NCBI GenBank assembly: GCA_012064415.1
Contig: SSNU01000219.1
Span: 124,001 to 188,000 of the forward strand
Length of the DNA: 64,000 nt
Direction: 5' to 3'
From: Gyrodactylus bullatarudis
Taxonomy: Eukaryota > Platyhelminthes > Monogenea > Gyrodactylidea > Gyrodactylidae
The notes under the pieces are model-generated. The model ran no database searches. It had not been told where the DNA came from and was given only the letters and a program-made list of their open reading frames with translations. Positions 1 through 12,304 of the stretch are shown piece after piece; the first letter of the stretch is position 1, and each line of letters starts with the position of its first letter. The position numbers and the translations under genes were made by a program.

Positions 1-429
1 GAATGTCCGACAGCTGTGGAAAATTTTGTTGGTCATTCAAGATCTGGTTATTACAACGGTCATATATTCCATAGAATCATCAAAGGTTTTATGATTCAGA
101 CAGGTTGTCCTCTTGGAACTGGCACTGGAGGTAAATCCATCTGGGGAAATGAATTCAAAGACGAATTTCATCCTTCCTTACGTTTTGATCGCCCCTACAC
201 TGTGAGCATGGCCAATTGTGGGCCAAACACAAATGGATCCCAGTTTTTCATAACAGTAGCGCCTACACCATGGCTTGATAACAAACATACAATTTTCGGA
301 CGCGTCGTCAAAGGTATGGAAGTGGTTGCAAAAATATCTAATTTGAAGACCCATCCCAAGACTGAGAAGCCTACAGAAGATGTAAATATCATTTCTATTT
401 CCATTAAAGATCTTGGAGTTGGTCAATGA
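1..429 (+). CDS. PPWD1: PPWD1, C-terminal cyclophilin domain (partial, 5' end outside window)
   Basis: Peptidyl-prolyl cis-trans isomerase domain of the spliceosome-associated WD40-cyclophilin PPWD1. The frame is open from base 1 to the TGA at 427-429 (142 codons seen); the WD40 half lies upstream of the window. Visible cyclophilin active-site features are [13 protein letters not shown] (the catalytic Arg and the Phe and Gln of the pocket), [10 protein letters not shown], and TPWLDNKH (Trp and His of the pocket). One residue differs from cyclophilin A: MANCG instead of MANAG. PPWD1-type wording, such as [15 protein letters not shown] and KGMEVV near the end, separates it from single-domain cyclophilins. 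A poly(A) signal AATAAA follows at 455-460. It converges on BTAF1. Family assignment is strong; isomerase activity is inferred from the conserved pocket. Confidence 0.93.
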   Translation, partial: ECPTAVENFVGHSRSGYYNGHIFHRIIKGFMIQTGCPLGTGTGGKSIWGNEFKDEFHPSLRFDRPYTVSMANCGPNTNGSQFFITVAPTPWLDNKHTIFGRVVKGMEVVAKISNLKTHPKTEKPTEDVNIISISIKDLGVGQ

Positions 430-757
430 AACTGGTCTAAACTAAAAAATTTAAAATAAACTATATTTTGTCAAAAAAGAAGAATTTTTTTTCTTTTATT
501 AAACCTAAGGAGTTTAGATCATAGGAATGATTTTTTTCTAATTTTTAGTTGTATTTATTTTTCGTTAATAAAAATTTTTAACATGAAGAAATTTTTACAT
601 TAATTTATCAAAAAAATTACAACCTTGATTTTCTTTATTGTTGAAGACAATCTTTCGACAACATCTTTGGGACGGGTAATCTAATAGTAGAGTTTTTAAA
701 AATAAATGTATATGAAAATCAATAGTGAAAATGTCATTCTATAAATTGGCTCCTTCC
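430..757. other. Tail-to-tail intergenic region PPWD1/BTAF1
   Basis: AT-rich 328-base spacer between two convergent stop codons. It holds the PPWD1 poly(A) signal at 455-460. No further gene or repeat was recognised. Confidence 0.6.
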
Positions 758-3700
758 TTAATAGGTAATTTTACTAATAAAATTCTCAAAGGAATACTCT
801 TCGCTGTACTGTAACTCTTCGTCAAGATTATCCTCATCTTGTTGTGATTTTGAGCCTCTTGTGATTTGTTCAAAGGTCACATCTTTATTGGACATGTTGT
901 CTAGAATGGAGCCATCCTTTGAGCCTAACTGTGATTGCGTACCACTAAAGGTTGTATTATCTGTATTTATTATGCTGTTAGCGAGATGGGATTTGAATTT
1001 CTGTAGAGACAATATCTCCTCTTCAATAGTATGCTTTGTAATGAGTCTATAGACATTAACTGTTCGATGTTGGCCAATTCTATGAGCACGATCCATTGCC
1101 TTGAGAAAAATAATAAAATTAGAGTCATTTATAACAGTTAATATAAATATTCAATTTCTAGTAGAGCCAAATAGAGAACAAACCTGCTGATCTTTGGTTG
1201 GATTCCAATCATTTTCCACAAAAATCACAGTATCAGCCCCAGTTAAATTTAAACCAAGACCACCAATAGAAGTTGTAAGTAGAAGGACATCGATTGTTAT
1301 ATCAGAATTGAACGATTGGACCATAGAAAATCGATCTTTTGAGTTCAAGTCGCTAGTCATCTTTAGATAGGATATCAAAGGAAAATGATTCCTAAAGTTG
1401 AGGAAATTAATAAATGATAGAATTGATTATTCTCAGTGGTACTCACTCCAAGAGGCTTTGGACAAGATTGAGCATCTTTTTAGTCTTTGTGAAAATCAGG
1501 AGACGATGAGAACTAACCAGGTCCTGTCGGCGTTCATTGTTAACATAATACTGATCGGAAGATTGAGTGTTATTTTCTGGTTGAGTAGAGGAACCCTCGC
1601 GGAAACCACACTCGGTTAATAATTGTCTGAAGATATTTTTATAGTTTTATAAATTTTTAAAATCGATTAGTCAAAAATAAACCTACATTAAAGCGACAAG
1701 TTTACCACTAAGATTGATATCATCAAGACCAGAATATGAACCTGATTCAAGTTCAGTTTGTGCCCAAGAGTAGAGGGGATGATTTTGTCCCTTCTCGTGA
1801 CCTAGAACAAGGCTTGGGTGATTACAGACAGCCTGCAAGTATTGAATTCTCTCAAAGCCAAATGTTTTCTTTGAGTCAACGGAATTTTGTTGTTCTTCAT
1901 TGTCGGTTTGAGAGTTCTTTGAAAACTCGTACAATCTACGCTGAATAGGAGTTAGTTCACAAATGTAATCCTGAATAATCTTTGGTGGCAAATCTTTGAG
2001 GACATCCTCCTTCATACGGCGTAGCATGAATGGAAGAATAATCTTGTGCAGACGTTCAAGAGCCAACTGACCACGATTGTGATCGAATTTATTGGCTTTT
2101 GGATCTCGGATAAAATTGATGGGATTGACAAATCTAACCAAGAAAGAATAAATTATATAAAAGAAAAAAGGATGTTTAACAAGATTAGAGCAAACCTTGT
2201 ATTAAACTGAGATTCCGTCCCAAGGAAGCCAGGCATGAGAAATTCAAATAGCGACCAAACTTCATTAACATGGTTTTGTATTGGTGTTCCGGTCAGTATT
2301 AGTCTATGTTGACTTTTTAACGCTCTCAATCGCATAGACAACTGGAAAATGAAAAGATTTATACTTTCTTTTATATATTTGAAATCTCACGATTCTCAAA
2401 ATACTCACTTTAGTCTTGGAGTTTTTGATGATATGTCCTTCATCGAGTATCAGATAATTCCAATCAATCGATCTATAGTGAAAATAAAATGAGACAAATA
2501 TATCGATGATATATATTTTGGTGAAAAATGGCTGTAATTAGGGAAAGCAAAAATTAATAGGAATGCGTCGATTAATTCAAGTGAAACACATGAACTAAAT
2601 TCCAAATTTAATTTTTTTCAAAAAAACTAAAACTTACGCTATAACATCATTCTTGTGACGCATCTGATCATAGGATATGATAACAACATTGATCGGCTCA
2701 CCAAATTCATCTAGAAGACTAGAAAAGAGAAAATAAATTAGTTTAGACTTGAAATATTTTTGAGACTACTTACCCATTAATATTGGTATCTTTTATGTAT
2801 AGAAATGGACGAAGTACTTGACCCTTTTGACTATCTTTGGCAAACTTTTTAATTTCATTGAACCAATGCCACTTTAGGGTAGAGGGACAAATAATCAGGT
2901 TGATGATTGCTGCGTGGGTATTATTCTCCATTGAGGATATTTTGTAATGGTAATCTCCAGAGAGGATGCAAATTGATTGGAGAGTCTTGCCTAGACCTAA
3001 ATCATCACATAGGATACCATGGAGGTTATACTGGTTGAGGAAGGCAAGCCAATTGACACCGTCCTGTTGATAAGGTCTCAACTCAGCATTAATCATGGCC
3101 TCAAATTTACGATAGGGTTTAATTTGACTGGGATTCAGGAGGCAATCGATAAACGCACGTTCCTCAACTCGACGCTGACGCCATTTTTCTGATATTCCTA
3201 CAGAATCTGGAATATTGCTCTAGAATAGAAGAGAAATGTATAGTTTTTTGTAATTATTGAGATAGCCAACTTTTTCTCACTTCGAGAGGCAATAAAATTA
3301 AAAGATTTGTAAAGAGATAACTGGCCAGAGATCTAATCCTTTTATTCGAGTCTGATTGTAGTTTTAGCGTCATGCTAAGACAAATGACACTAAATGGTAG
3401 GATCTCGTTGAGAATTGAATTGTGTGCATCTCTTTGATTCTTTTTAAAGTCATACTTTTGTGTCCAGAATAGTTGAATAATCTCTAGAAGACGACCAGAT
3501 GAATTTCCTGGTAAATCGAGCAGATTCTTGAAGATATCTAGAGGGAGGAAAATTATAGATGATTATTATCCGATTGACATTCTGCGATCAAATCATGGTC
3601 ATCTTATAATTCATACAGGGTAACCAAAAATAAGACCTTTAGAATGCCAATTGCTTCTAAGTAGTGATGCGAGAAAATCTTGCAAGTTTTCAGGGTTTAA

Positions 3701-6700
3701 ATTAGATTCTGCCTTCTCTAATGTCTTTTTGCAAAATACGATTAATTAGTTATCTTCATAATGTAATTGAAAAGAGTAAAGTTCTTTATTTTGTTTGTTC
3801 TGCAGGGGGGGCTGCACCTTTAGCGAATACTTTGAAATAGTGAGACTTTCCCGAAATGAAAAGTAATCATATAAAACTTCATCGAATAATTCATTTTTTA
3901 GGCAACTTAAGTTATATATATGTGATGATTCACTGATAAAATACAACCATAAGCATTTATAGGCATTTTGCTTATGAATCAAAATTTTAGATCAAAATGA
4001 CTGGTATGAATGAAAACTTACACCAAATTATTGTAATGACAGTCAACCTTTGTGAGGCAAATTGGGAATCTTTGAATTGGATCAGAATATCAAAGAGATT
4101 ATTGAGAATTTTGGTCGGTTCACAATGTTCCAGCATGACCAATATCAATCTAGCTGTTGCCATTGGAAGTGGAAGGGAAAGGGTTGTCTCGTCTTGTGCT
4201 GCCAATGCAAAGAATAAAGCTGATTGAAAGAGAAATTGAATGAGGACATCCTTTGTCTCTAAACTCTCTTGGGAGGTTCTCATCAAGATTGGAATGATTA
4301 GTGTATTCAGGGTGATACATGGAATGATCTCAGAAGAAATTGACGTTAGACTTGGCGTCGCTGTCCGCAGTAAATGATCAAATGCTAATTTTAGACTATT
4401 TATTATATCATGATATTTGGATATTTGGAATGTTTCCATTTCCTCAGGAATTATCTTCAAGGATTCAATAATTGCAATTTTGTTATCTTCGAGAGCCCTA
4501 AAAATTTAATTGGTTAGGGGTTTTTCTTGAAAAACGGGGACCTCTATTCAGGCTCAAGTCAAACTATATAACCTACGATAGAGATCAACCCTTTTTTTAT
4601 ATTTTGAAAAAAATTTCAGGGCAATTTTCATGTTCTGATGTGCCAGAATCCCATTTCAGTTTACAAGAATGAATTTTTCTTAGTTTGAATGTTTGATCAT
4701 AGCGTGGTACATTTATAGGACGAAATAAAAGTCTTGTATAACTCTAAAATGGGTAAGTGAAATTTTTTCAAAAACATCTCTGTCAACTAGATACTTGGTT
4801 TCTGTTTTATGAAAATCATACTCGACCTACTTGATAACAAGATTTGCTGGAGTTATCCATAGTTGAGTGAACATGACAGGGAGGCCAAATCTAAGGTCAC
4901 GCAGATATTTTCCATTCTTTGAGATTGTATAGCACAAATAGAGAAGAGCATAACTGGATCCTCTATATCTGACACCTAGTACAGAATCTGGAATGACTTG
5001 GAATTGCTCGTAATGCTCTTGTGGACTTGATGAGGAATTATTTTCGTCATCCTGGCCAGAGTTTGGAATTGATTTTATATTCGAATTACTCTATAAAAAG
5101 ATGAATTAAGAAACTTTTAATAGATAACGCGTGTCTTTTCGAAAACAAACAGTAGTTGTTTAATCATCTAATCAAGGTGAATGTGTTATAATAGTAATTT
5201 TAGAAAAAAAGATGGTACTTACTTTTGAGTAATTATTGCCTTGTTTCTTCTTCCCAGTAGCAGTCTTTGTTTGGCCATAATTCAAGGCTTGTTTCTCTTG
5301 GATAATCTCATTCTCTTGGCACATTAAGCCATGCAGATTAACGGAGGAATGAATGAGTACATCTTCACTTTGACTTATCAATAGTACTAATGGAAAGATT
5401 ATTTTATGAATGATTTATTTTGTGACAAATTGCTTAGATAGATCTAGATTAAAGATGATTTCCTATCAAGATAGAATCGATAAAAGGAGACAAAACCAAA
5501 GTGTACACATAATTTTAGTTTGAGGTCAAAGTTCAACCTAGTTTGTCCTCAAATTCTTGCTTTACACAAACTTACAAGGATCAGAGCTAACATAATAGCT
5601 GAGAAGATTTTTGAAAACTTTGATAGCAGCTTTCGAGTTGTTCTCTGTGATAATTTGACTTTTTGTCTTGAGCAAATGTTGAACCCACTCAGTATAGAGG
5701 AGTATACTCAAGGAATAGGCGGCTAACCTTTGGAATCTCTCAGTGTTGGCAGTGCATGGAAAAGATGCCTTATGCATGGCCAATGTAATTTTCTTGTCAA
5801 TTTCTGAAGGCGATAGTTTCGAATCATTACTTAGGGGTATGGGTAATGTTCCCCGAAGAGTATCCATCAGGGGTCTAATCAGCAGGGTAAGTTGGCCAGA
5901 CGGAATAAAATTGCATTGAATCATTGCTGAGGATGTTGCCAGTTCAACTCTGGAGCAAAATAATTCAATTTTAAATATTTTTTAAGAGGAAAATTATCAT
6001 CATACCTTGAACAGAGAAACAATTGAATTTCAAGACATCGATCGAGACCAGATTTTGCTTTGCAATGTGCATCAAAGAGTTCTTCAGCGGATTTATTGTC
6101 TCCATTCTCTAGTTTGGATAAATCGACTGAGCTCATATGCTTGTCGAAGAGGGCTAGTAACCGTTGGCATTGGGATATGTTGATGACTTTTGAGTTTTCT
6201 GGACTAGAGGAAAACCATTTAACTTATTTACTGAAAATGGATGGTTGTCAAGAATTACTTACTTTATGGCATCGATTTCAGTCTTGTCAAATTTACTCGA
6301 AGCTCTCATCAAGTTGATCAGTTCGAAGCATTCTTCTTGCATAGACTTGAAGGCCTCTATTATAAAATGGAAATTAATGAATAATTTTATGTTGCAAAGT
6401 TGGACTAAAAAAAACTCTTACTCAATATTTCATCATAATAGATTACTTCGGTGAGATTTTTGTAGAGACGCTTAGACAATTCTTCAAAGACAACTTTTAA
6501 TTCTCCGAGCATGGAGCCGGGTAAACTTTCACTTAGGTCAGCAGACATGATTTTCCTCCAGGTGAATTTGTCACTAAGCTCAGTGGAGGAGAAGCAGCCT
6601 AGAAATAGGGCACCTATGAATCTTTGCATTGCCTATATAAATTAGAATGTTCAATTAGACAATTCATAGAATTTGAATTGTGAGAAAAACTGCTCACTTG

Positions 6701-9558
6701 TCGATCTGACAGGTGCATTTGGAACAACATTCTCCTACACAAATAGACAATGGGATAAACAGAATTTTGTTCATTAGTCTCAGTACTCTCAGAGTTAGTA
6801 TTGATTTTGTCATCACTTTGACAAAACTTTGCGCTCAACTGACCAAGCAAACCAATGGCAGTGATTCTTGTTTCCATGGTCATGTATTCCCGTTTTCTTT
6901 CATCAAAGTTGATGCTCTCCTTACCAGATAGGTAGAATTGCATTTGGGGTGTTACAATCGAGTTGAGATCACTGCTCGATGATTGAGAGTCACTCTTTTT
7001 CCCATTTCCTGGGTGCGATTGTAATATTTCAATGAGATTATCTGGAAATGGTAACTTTGATGATTGCATTGTCTGGCATAGCCAATAGTCAAGACGACCA
7101 ATAGAGGCTATAACAAGAGAGTTGGGTGGTAAACTATCAACAATTAATCTCCATAATTGTACACAATTTGAGGAGACAGCTTCATCTACCTCAATTAATA
7201 CCCTCTGAAAGGTCTGATCGAGAATAAGATAAAGTAAGCTGATCGGCATACAGTATTGAGACTGGTTAGAGACCTTTTTCTGGAATTCTTTGAACATTTC
7301 AATTATTGTGTGAATTGTGCTGATAGCCATTTTTCTGATTGATGAGGAGGAATGATGAAATAGCTTGATGATGTGCTTGAGTAGAGCCTCAAACTTGGTG
7401 TCTGTCTTGGAGGATAACTCCTGAAAGTCCATGCCAGCTCTTGAAAAATTAATTTTAAAAATCTTTCGTAATTTTCATTTTTGTAAATTAATTAATGATA
7501 CTCACTCAATACCAAGGACAATAGGAAAGTAATCTTCCAGTTTGCATAGAGTACTAATAAGACGCAGTAATGAGCCAATCGCGGGTGAAAGATCAGAGCT
7601 TTCCGCTAACAGGTTCCATAACTTTAGCGACAAATATTCCATCAATACACGACCATCCTCTGGTTTATCTATGATGAGAGGAATTTAAAATAAAAATTTT
7701 TGAGGTTAAAATTTGAAAGACATACTTGGAAAATTACGAAGGGCTTCATTGAAAAATACATTGTCAGCTGTTAGATGGAGCAGGGTCTCAACAATGGCTC
7801 CGAGAATATCTTCACTTCCAGGACAATAGTTTTCCTTATTGATTAAATTTTCATTCAAATGAGGATAATTCCCAATAAATGCTAGGCAATTTTCCTTAGT
7901 TGGAGGCCAATCAGAGAGTTGAGTGAGACCGGAAAAGAGTAGGGGACATGTTAATGGGAGTACATCTTCCCACAAGTCCTTACGAGATGCAATCAGGTAT
8001 TTGAGGCCGAGTAAACCGCCGTGAACAATCATCCATGCTGTGCGATCCTTGTGTATGATGGAACGATATTCAATGAGGATTTTGAAATTATGAATCATTA
8101 GTTTAACCTGCTCCTTGGAATAGTGAACTGAGAGAGCGCCCAAAAGTTGAGCACAGGTTTCTCTGACTGGAGCAACAACTTCGTCCATTATAAAATCGGA
8201 AAATTGATCCAGAGCTAGAGTCACAAGAACTCTAACGCCGAGGTCTTCCAGAAATTTTCTATGATCAACTTGAATTGTCGTGAGTGTAGCTTTTGAGAGT
8301 CTCCCAGCATTGTTAATGTGCTCTTTAGAAGCGACAAGTTCCCTCAAACAGCTAGCTGCTCCATGTCGATTCTCCCAATTCAACGACCAGAGATCTTCAA
8401 CAAGGTTTTGGTAAAAATCAAGGAATGGCCAACCTTGAGTCTCTTCCACTTTAACCGTCTCTTCCACTTTAACCGTCTCTTCATCGTAATCTTCTTCTTT
8501 CTTGAATCGCTTATAGGCTGGCTCTTTTTCATCCAGGGAGGATTTTGTCGATTTCTGTCTTGTCAAGTGATCCTGAATCAATTCCTATTAAACAGTAATA
8601 AATTTTACATAATATTAAGTAAGTAAATATATAATATAAAATCTTTTACTTTAAAAAGAAATCGATCCACATTAAATATATCTGTTTTCTGTTTACTTCT
8701 TTCTCATGGAATGTAGCACTCAAATTATTCAAAATATAATAGAAATGCAATTTCTTCAACAAAAATAAGTATACAAAATGTATGCGTATTAACATTGTAT
8801 TTATACTAATACTAAAGCAAAGTTTGAATAGTAATTAATGACTCATTCTATGGTGTAAACTATGAGAAAAAAAGAATAGTTTTCAGGAATTGTATTAGAA
8901 ATAATCATTCCCCTTAGGTGAGATTTTTAGAGAAATTTCTCTTACTTTAATGGACTTTTGGTTGAAATTCTTAACATCTTTATCACGAGAAGGATCTGTC
9001 TTGTATTCAAAATCCTCAGGACTGATAAATTCACAAGATCCATCATCGATTCCACTGCCTCCGGGACAATTTAAGAGGAACTTCATAGAATTTGCATCGT
9101 TTGATTTTTTATTCGATTTACTAGACATTTCTGAGTTGACAAGCTCATCAACATCCACACTGTATAGTCTGGCACCGAAAGAAATAATACTTTTCAAATC
9201 CAAGGCTTCTAATGTGAGGTATTTATCCTCAACAAGACTGGTTTTAGAGTTCTCATCAACTTCTGGCTTCCAAACACTGTATGATTTCAAAATGCATGTT
9301 ATTGCATTAGCGGCTGCAACTCTGGATAGCCAGTTCTTACTTCGACTTAAATCCAAAAGACGAGATAAGATTGTTTTCACCTCATTTGGATTTTGATTTA
9401 TAACTTCTGCCAATTGATTTGAGGCAGCATTTCTAAGTGTTGCATTTGAACAATTTTCAAAGAACAAAAACAGCCTGTCCAGTCTAATATGATTTTAAAC
9501 GTGTGTGAATTATGTGAATAATTGATCATCTAGCATTAAAAACATACCGACTAGCCAT
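758..9558 (-). CDS. BTAF1: BTAF1 / Mot1 TBP-removing SNF2-family ATPase
   Basis: TATA-binding-protein-associated factor 172 (Mot1), which uses ATP to strip TBP from DNA in the nucleus. Exons (high to low): 9558-9548, 9483-8946, 8584-7726, 7668-7506, 7439-6698, 6632-6422, 6356-6263, 6203-6006, 5949-5576, 5386-5223, 5090-4831, 4497-4024, 3932-3818 (least certain, weak donors), 3724-3637, 3537-3281, 3219-2774, 2718-2638, 2472-2409, 2341-2196, 2133-1687, 1626-1447, 1391-1184, 1099-758. The joined frame is 2154 codons with stop; the human protein is about 1850 aa, and the excess lies in the HEAT-repeat half. The start MASRLDRLF matches the family start. Motifs: [12 protein letters not shown]; Walker A DLGLGKT (about residue 1590); [39 protein letters not shown] (about 2045); C-terminus EEYSFENF. 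Most introns are 40-130 bases. Exon 12/13/14 borders rest on phase only. Confidence 0.95.
8452..8484 (-). repeat. 18-base tandem duplication in BTAF1 exon 3
   Basis: Two adjacent copies of an 18-base unit (GTCTCTTCCACTTTAACC on the + strand) encode a doubled acidic EETVKV block in the linker before the HEAT region of BTAF1. It keeps the frame and looks like simple slippage. Confidence 0.8.
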
Positions 9559-9863
9559 TTATAAAGAGAATTAGAGATACAAGTGAGTGTATCTTAAGGA
9601 GGAAGAGTAAACTTAGGTCGTACATGTCGGGTCGATAAGAAGTATTTATACTGAATTGGGGCAGATTAAGCACCATTATTTTAGTAAAGAAAACTCATTT
9701 TTATTGGTCGATATTATTCAAACGAAAATAAGAATATAAAAAATCTAGAATTTTAAATAACAAACAGTGTTAATTTAATTTTATTCTACAAAAAACTGTT
9801 ATTTTCTGAACGCTAGAATCTAGTCCGACTAGACTAGTAGAATACCATTTCTGTTTGATAGAC
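9559..9863. promoter_or_regulatory. Head-to-head spacer BTAF1 / folate-receptor-like gene
   Basis: 305 bases separate the BTAF1 ATG (9558, - strand) from the ATG of the plus-strand gene at 9864, so this should contain both promoters. AT-rich; no firm TATA or initiator was identified. A CTAGTC-rich palindromic patch lies at 9820-9840. Role inferred from position only. Confidence 0.5.
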
Positions 9864-10528
9864 ATGATATTGTATTTTTTAATTTTTGCCTTTATGTATC
9901 TTTATACTGAGGCAGACGATGCAGTATCGTTAGTCAACGAACCTTTTCAGGTCAAGAGATGTACATATTTTTGTAAGAATCTCAGTTGATAATTTCATAG
10001 CTTCTAATCGATGGTCTAAACAGGAAAATAATTTAGTCAATTGTACCTTTTTTTCGGAGAATTCTTGTTGTCATAGAACAGAGGTCACTTCTGTCTTCAA
10101 CGCATTTCCCAAGGTTGATTACAAAAATAGCAAATGCCAAAATATGTTTCAGTATTTCATGTGCTATTTCTGTAGCCCTGATCAGGAATATTGGATACGA
10201 GACAAGTAATAAATATAACTTAGTTTAATCTTTCAGTAAAGCTGTTGTCTGTATAAGTTTTTGTAATGGAATTTATGACAGTTGTAGAGATTCTATGATA
10301 GCTGAGAATAAATTTAGCTCAATTTATAAATCTGGTCAACAATTTTGTGAGGCGCAAAATTTTAAGGTTCTAGAATACGCCACAGAGGAAGCCCAAAAGG
10401 CGAAAAAGTGCTTCGCATTTGACCATTCTGCATTTAGCCATGCCATTCCTTCAACCTATGGAAAATTCAAAAGTTTAGCCATACTAATAAACCTTTTGAT
10501 TTTATTACTTTCGAATAATGAAATGTAA
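9864..10528 (+). CDS. Secreted, probably GPI-anchored folate-receptor-like cysteine-rich protein
   Basis: Three exons: 9864-9972, 10001-10205, 10237-10528; the two introns are 28 and 31 bases, very short but in phase with GT-AG ends. The joined protein is 201 aa. It starts with a hydrophobic signal peptide (MILYFLIFAFMYLYTEA) and ends in a hydrophobic tail (LAILINLLILLL) typical of a GPI-attachment signal. In between are cysteine motifs in the folate-receptor order: NSCCHRTEV, then CQNMFQYFMCYFCSPDQEYW, then VVCISFCNGIYDSC. Human folate receptors show a CC pair, a C..CSP..GPW block and PLC..DC..W...C in the same order. NCT gives one N-glycosylation sequon. Ligand binding is not shown; folate or another small molecule, or a structural role, are all possible. 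Family call is by pattern, not by alignment, and moderate in strength. Confidence 0.72.
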
Positions 10529-10938
10529 CTAGTGGGACTAGTCTAGTCCTATTTAATTTAACTGTGATAAACATAGATTTTCAAATATAACTAAAATGCA
10601 TTTCTCAACTTAAGAAATTCTTAAGAAAAGTTTTTCTTTCAAAATATGCTTAGAAATTCGAATTATAGAACTAGTTAAGCTAGTAATCTAATATAAAATA
10701 ATGCAAAATTTTCTTTGGCGAGAGTCTTGCCGCAAGACCGCTATAATGGATTTTCTAAGACTTTTGAAAAGTCACTTTTCCTATATTCAATAATTGAAAT
10801 TCAATTTCATACTAAATTTTTTATTCATTTCAACTTCTAAAATTATTGGTTCTAATTTTGAAATTTGTTTTAGACGCTATTTATATTAAAAATTTTACAC
10901 CGGGTTTTCAACCCGTGCGCCCTAACAAACGTATATAA
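10529..10938. other. Intergenic region
   Basis: AT-rich 410-base spacer between two plus-strand genes. A palindromic GACTAGTCTAGTC patch lies at 10536-10549, similar to that before the preceding gene. It should hold the SLC25A19 promoter; no clear core element was seen. Confidence 0.45.
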
Positions 10939-12224
10939 ATGAATTTTCATGGTAATAATGAAAAAATAAAATTATCACAGACTGATTATCTAATTGCTGG
11001 TTCACTGAGCGGCTTCATTGCTCGTTTTTTCGTTCAACCATTGGATGTTGTTAAAATTCGTTTTCAATTGCAAGTAGAGCCTATATCTCATGGCAGCGCA
11101 AAGAGTAAATATCGAGGATTCTTTCAAGCAATCCAATCAATTATCAAAGAGGAAGGTTTCAAAGCTTTTTGGAAAGGCCATTTTCCTGCTCAGGTTCAAG
11201 CTGTATCGTTTTCAGCTTTTCAGTTTACCTCTTTTGAGTTGATCTCTTTGTACAGTAAAACTTTAAGATTTAACTTATACGGAGTACCTATAGAAGAATC
11301 TATCTCGCCAGTTGGAAACTTTCTCAATGGTTGCATTGCAGGAACTGTTGCTGCTGTTATAACTCAGCCCCTAGATGTTTTACGCACAAGATTTATTGCC
11401 CAGGACAACAAACCGATTTACAGGTATGTATGATAAATTAGTACATTTGATTATTTTCGTATGGAAAGGGATTATTCGTTTTATGAGAATAGTTATAATT
11501 TTATATTGAGATCTGATTTTATGATTACATAAAAGTCTATTCCATTTTATTTTTTCATACATGTGACTAAACTAAATCTAACCCTTAAGAGTTATTAATG
11601 ATAGACAAAGTGTGACATACTAAGTATCATTTGATTTTTTGAAAATTTATTTATTTAACATTTTAATTATTTATTGTCTATAGAAATATTATTCAAGCTG
11701 TTAGAACAATTAGACTGGAAGAAGGAAATAAAGCATTCTTCCGCGGATTAGTTCCATCATTACTCCTTCTTACGCCCCAGACAGGTCTTCAGTTTGGATT
11801 GTACAAATTGACTTCAAATACTCTTAATCACTGTTCCGAAGAATTATTGCCTCTAAGCCTTATAAACATGATCAGTGGTGGTGTTTCTGGTCTTGTAGCA
11901 AAGGTTGCAGTTTATCCATTGGATATTGCAAAAAAAAGGTTACAAATTCAAGTTGGTCAAAATTTTTTTCTATATTTTGACTTTTTTATCTTTATTCTAT
12001 TCATTTAGGGATTCGAAAAGGCACGCCAAAACTTTGGCAAAATGCATGTTTCATCGAATTTATTGCAATGTCTTATTCTCACTTGTCGAGAAGAAGGATT
12101 TCTGGGACTTTTCAAAGGTATACAACCATCAATTTTCAAAGCTGGAATTTCTGTGTCTATCAGATTCACTGTTTTTGAAAAAATATGTCGAATTTTATCG
12201 GTCACAAAAAACCCGTCAGATTAA
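10939..12224 (+). CDS. SLC25A19: Mitochondrial thiamine pyrophosphate carrier (SLC25A19 type)
   Basis: Inner-mitochondrial-membrane carrier predicted to import thiamine pyrophosphate into the matrix. Exons 10939-11423, 11684-11951 and 12009-12224 join in phase to 322 aa, the normal length for this family. Three mitochondrial-carrier repeats are visible, each with the Px[DE]xx[KR] signature: QPLDVVKIRFQLQ, QPLDVLRTRF and YPLDIAKKRLQIQ. The glycine-rich segments EEGFKAFWKGH, EEGNKAFFRG and EEGFLGLFKG follow each signature. FWKGHFPAQVQAVSFSAFQF and GFEKARQNFGK match the thiamine pyrophosphate branch rather than other carriers. The second donor is GTTGGT, chosen because it is the only one that keeps the frame and the expected RLQ-GFE junction. 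A poly(A) signal lies near 12265. Convergent with the minus-strand ORF that ends at 12305. Confidence 0.93.
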
Positions 12225-12304
12225 TCAATTTATTGTTAGATTTTATATGTACATTTCTTTTGAAATAAAATATTTTATATAGGTTCATGAGTTTCCATCT
12301 ATAC

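Noticed and set aside
1398..1619. Plus-strand frame in the BTAF1 region
   Set aside because: Antisense shadow of BTAF1 exon 21.
8950..9396. 148-codon plus-strand frame
   Set aside because: Antisense shadow of BTAF1 exon 2, which matches the family N-terminus.
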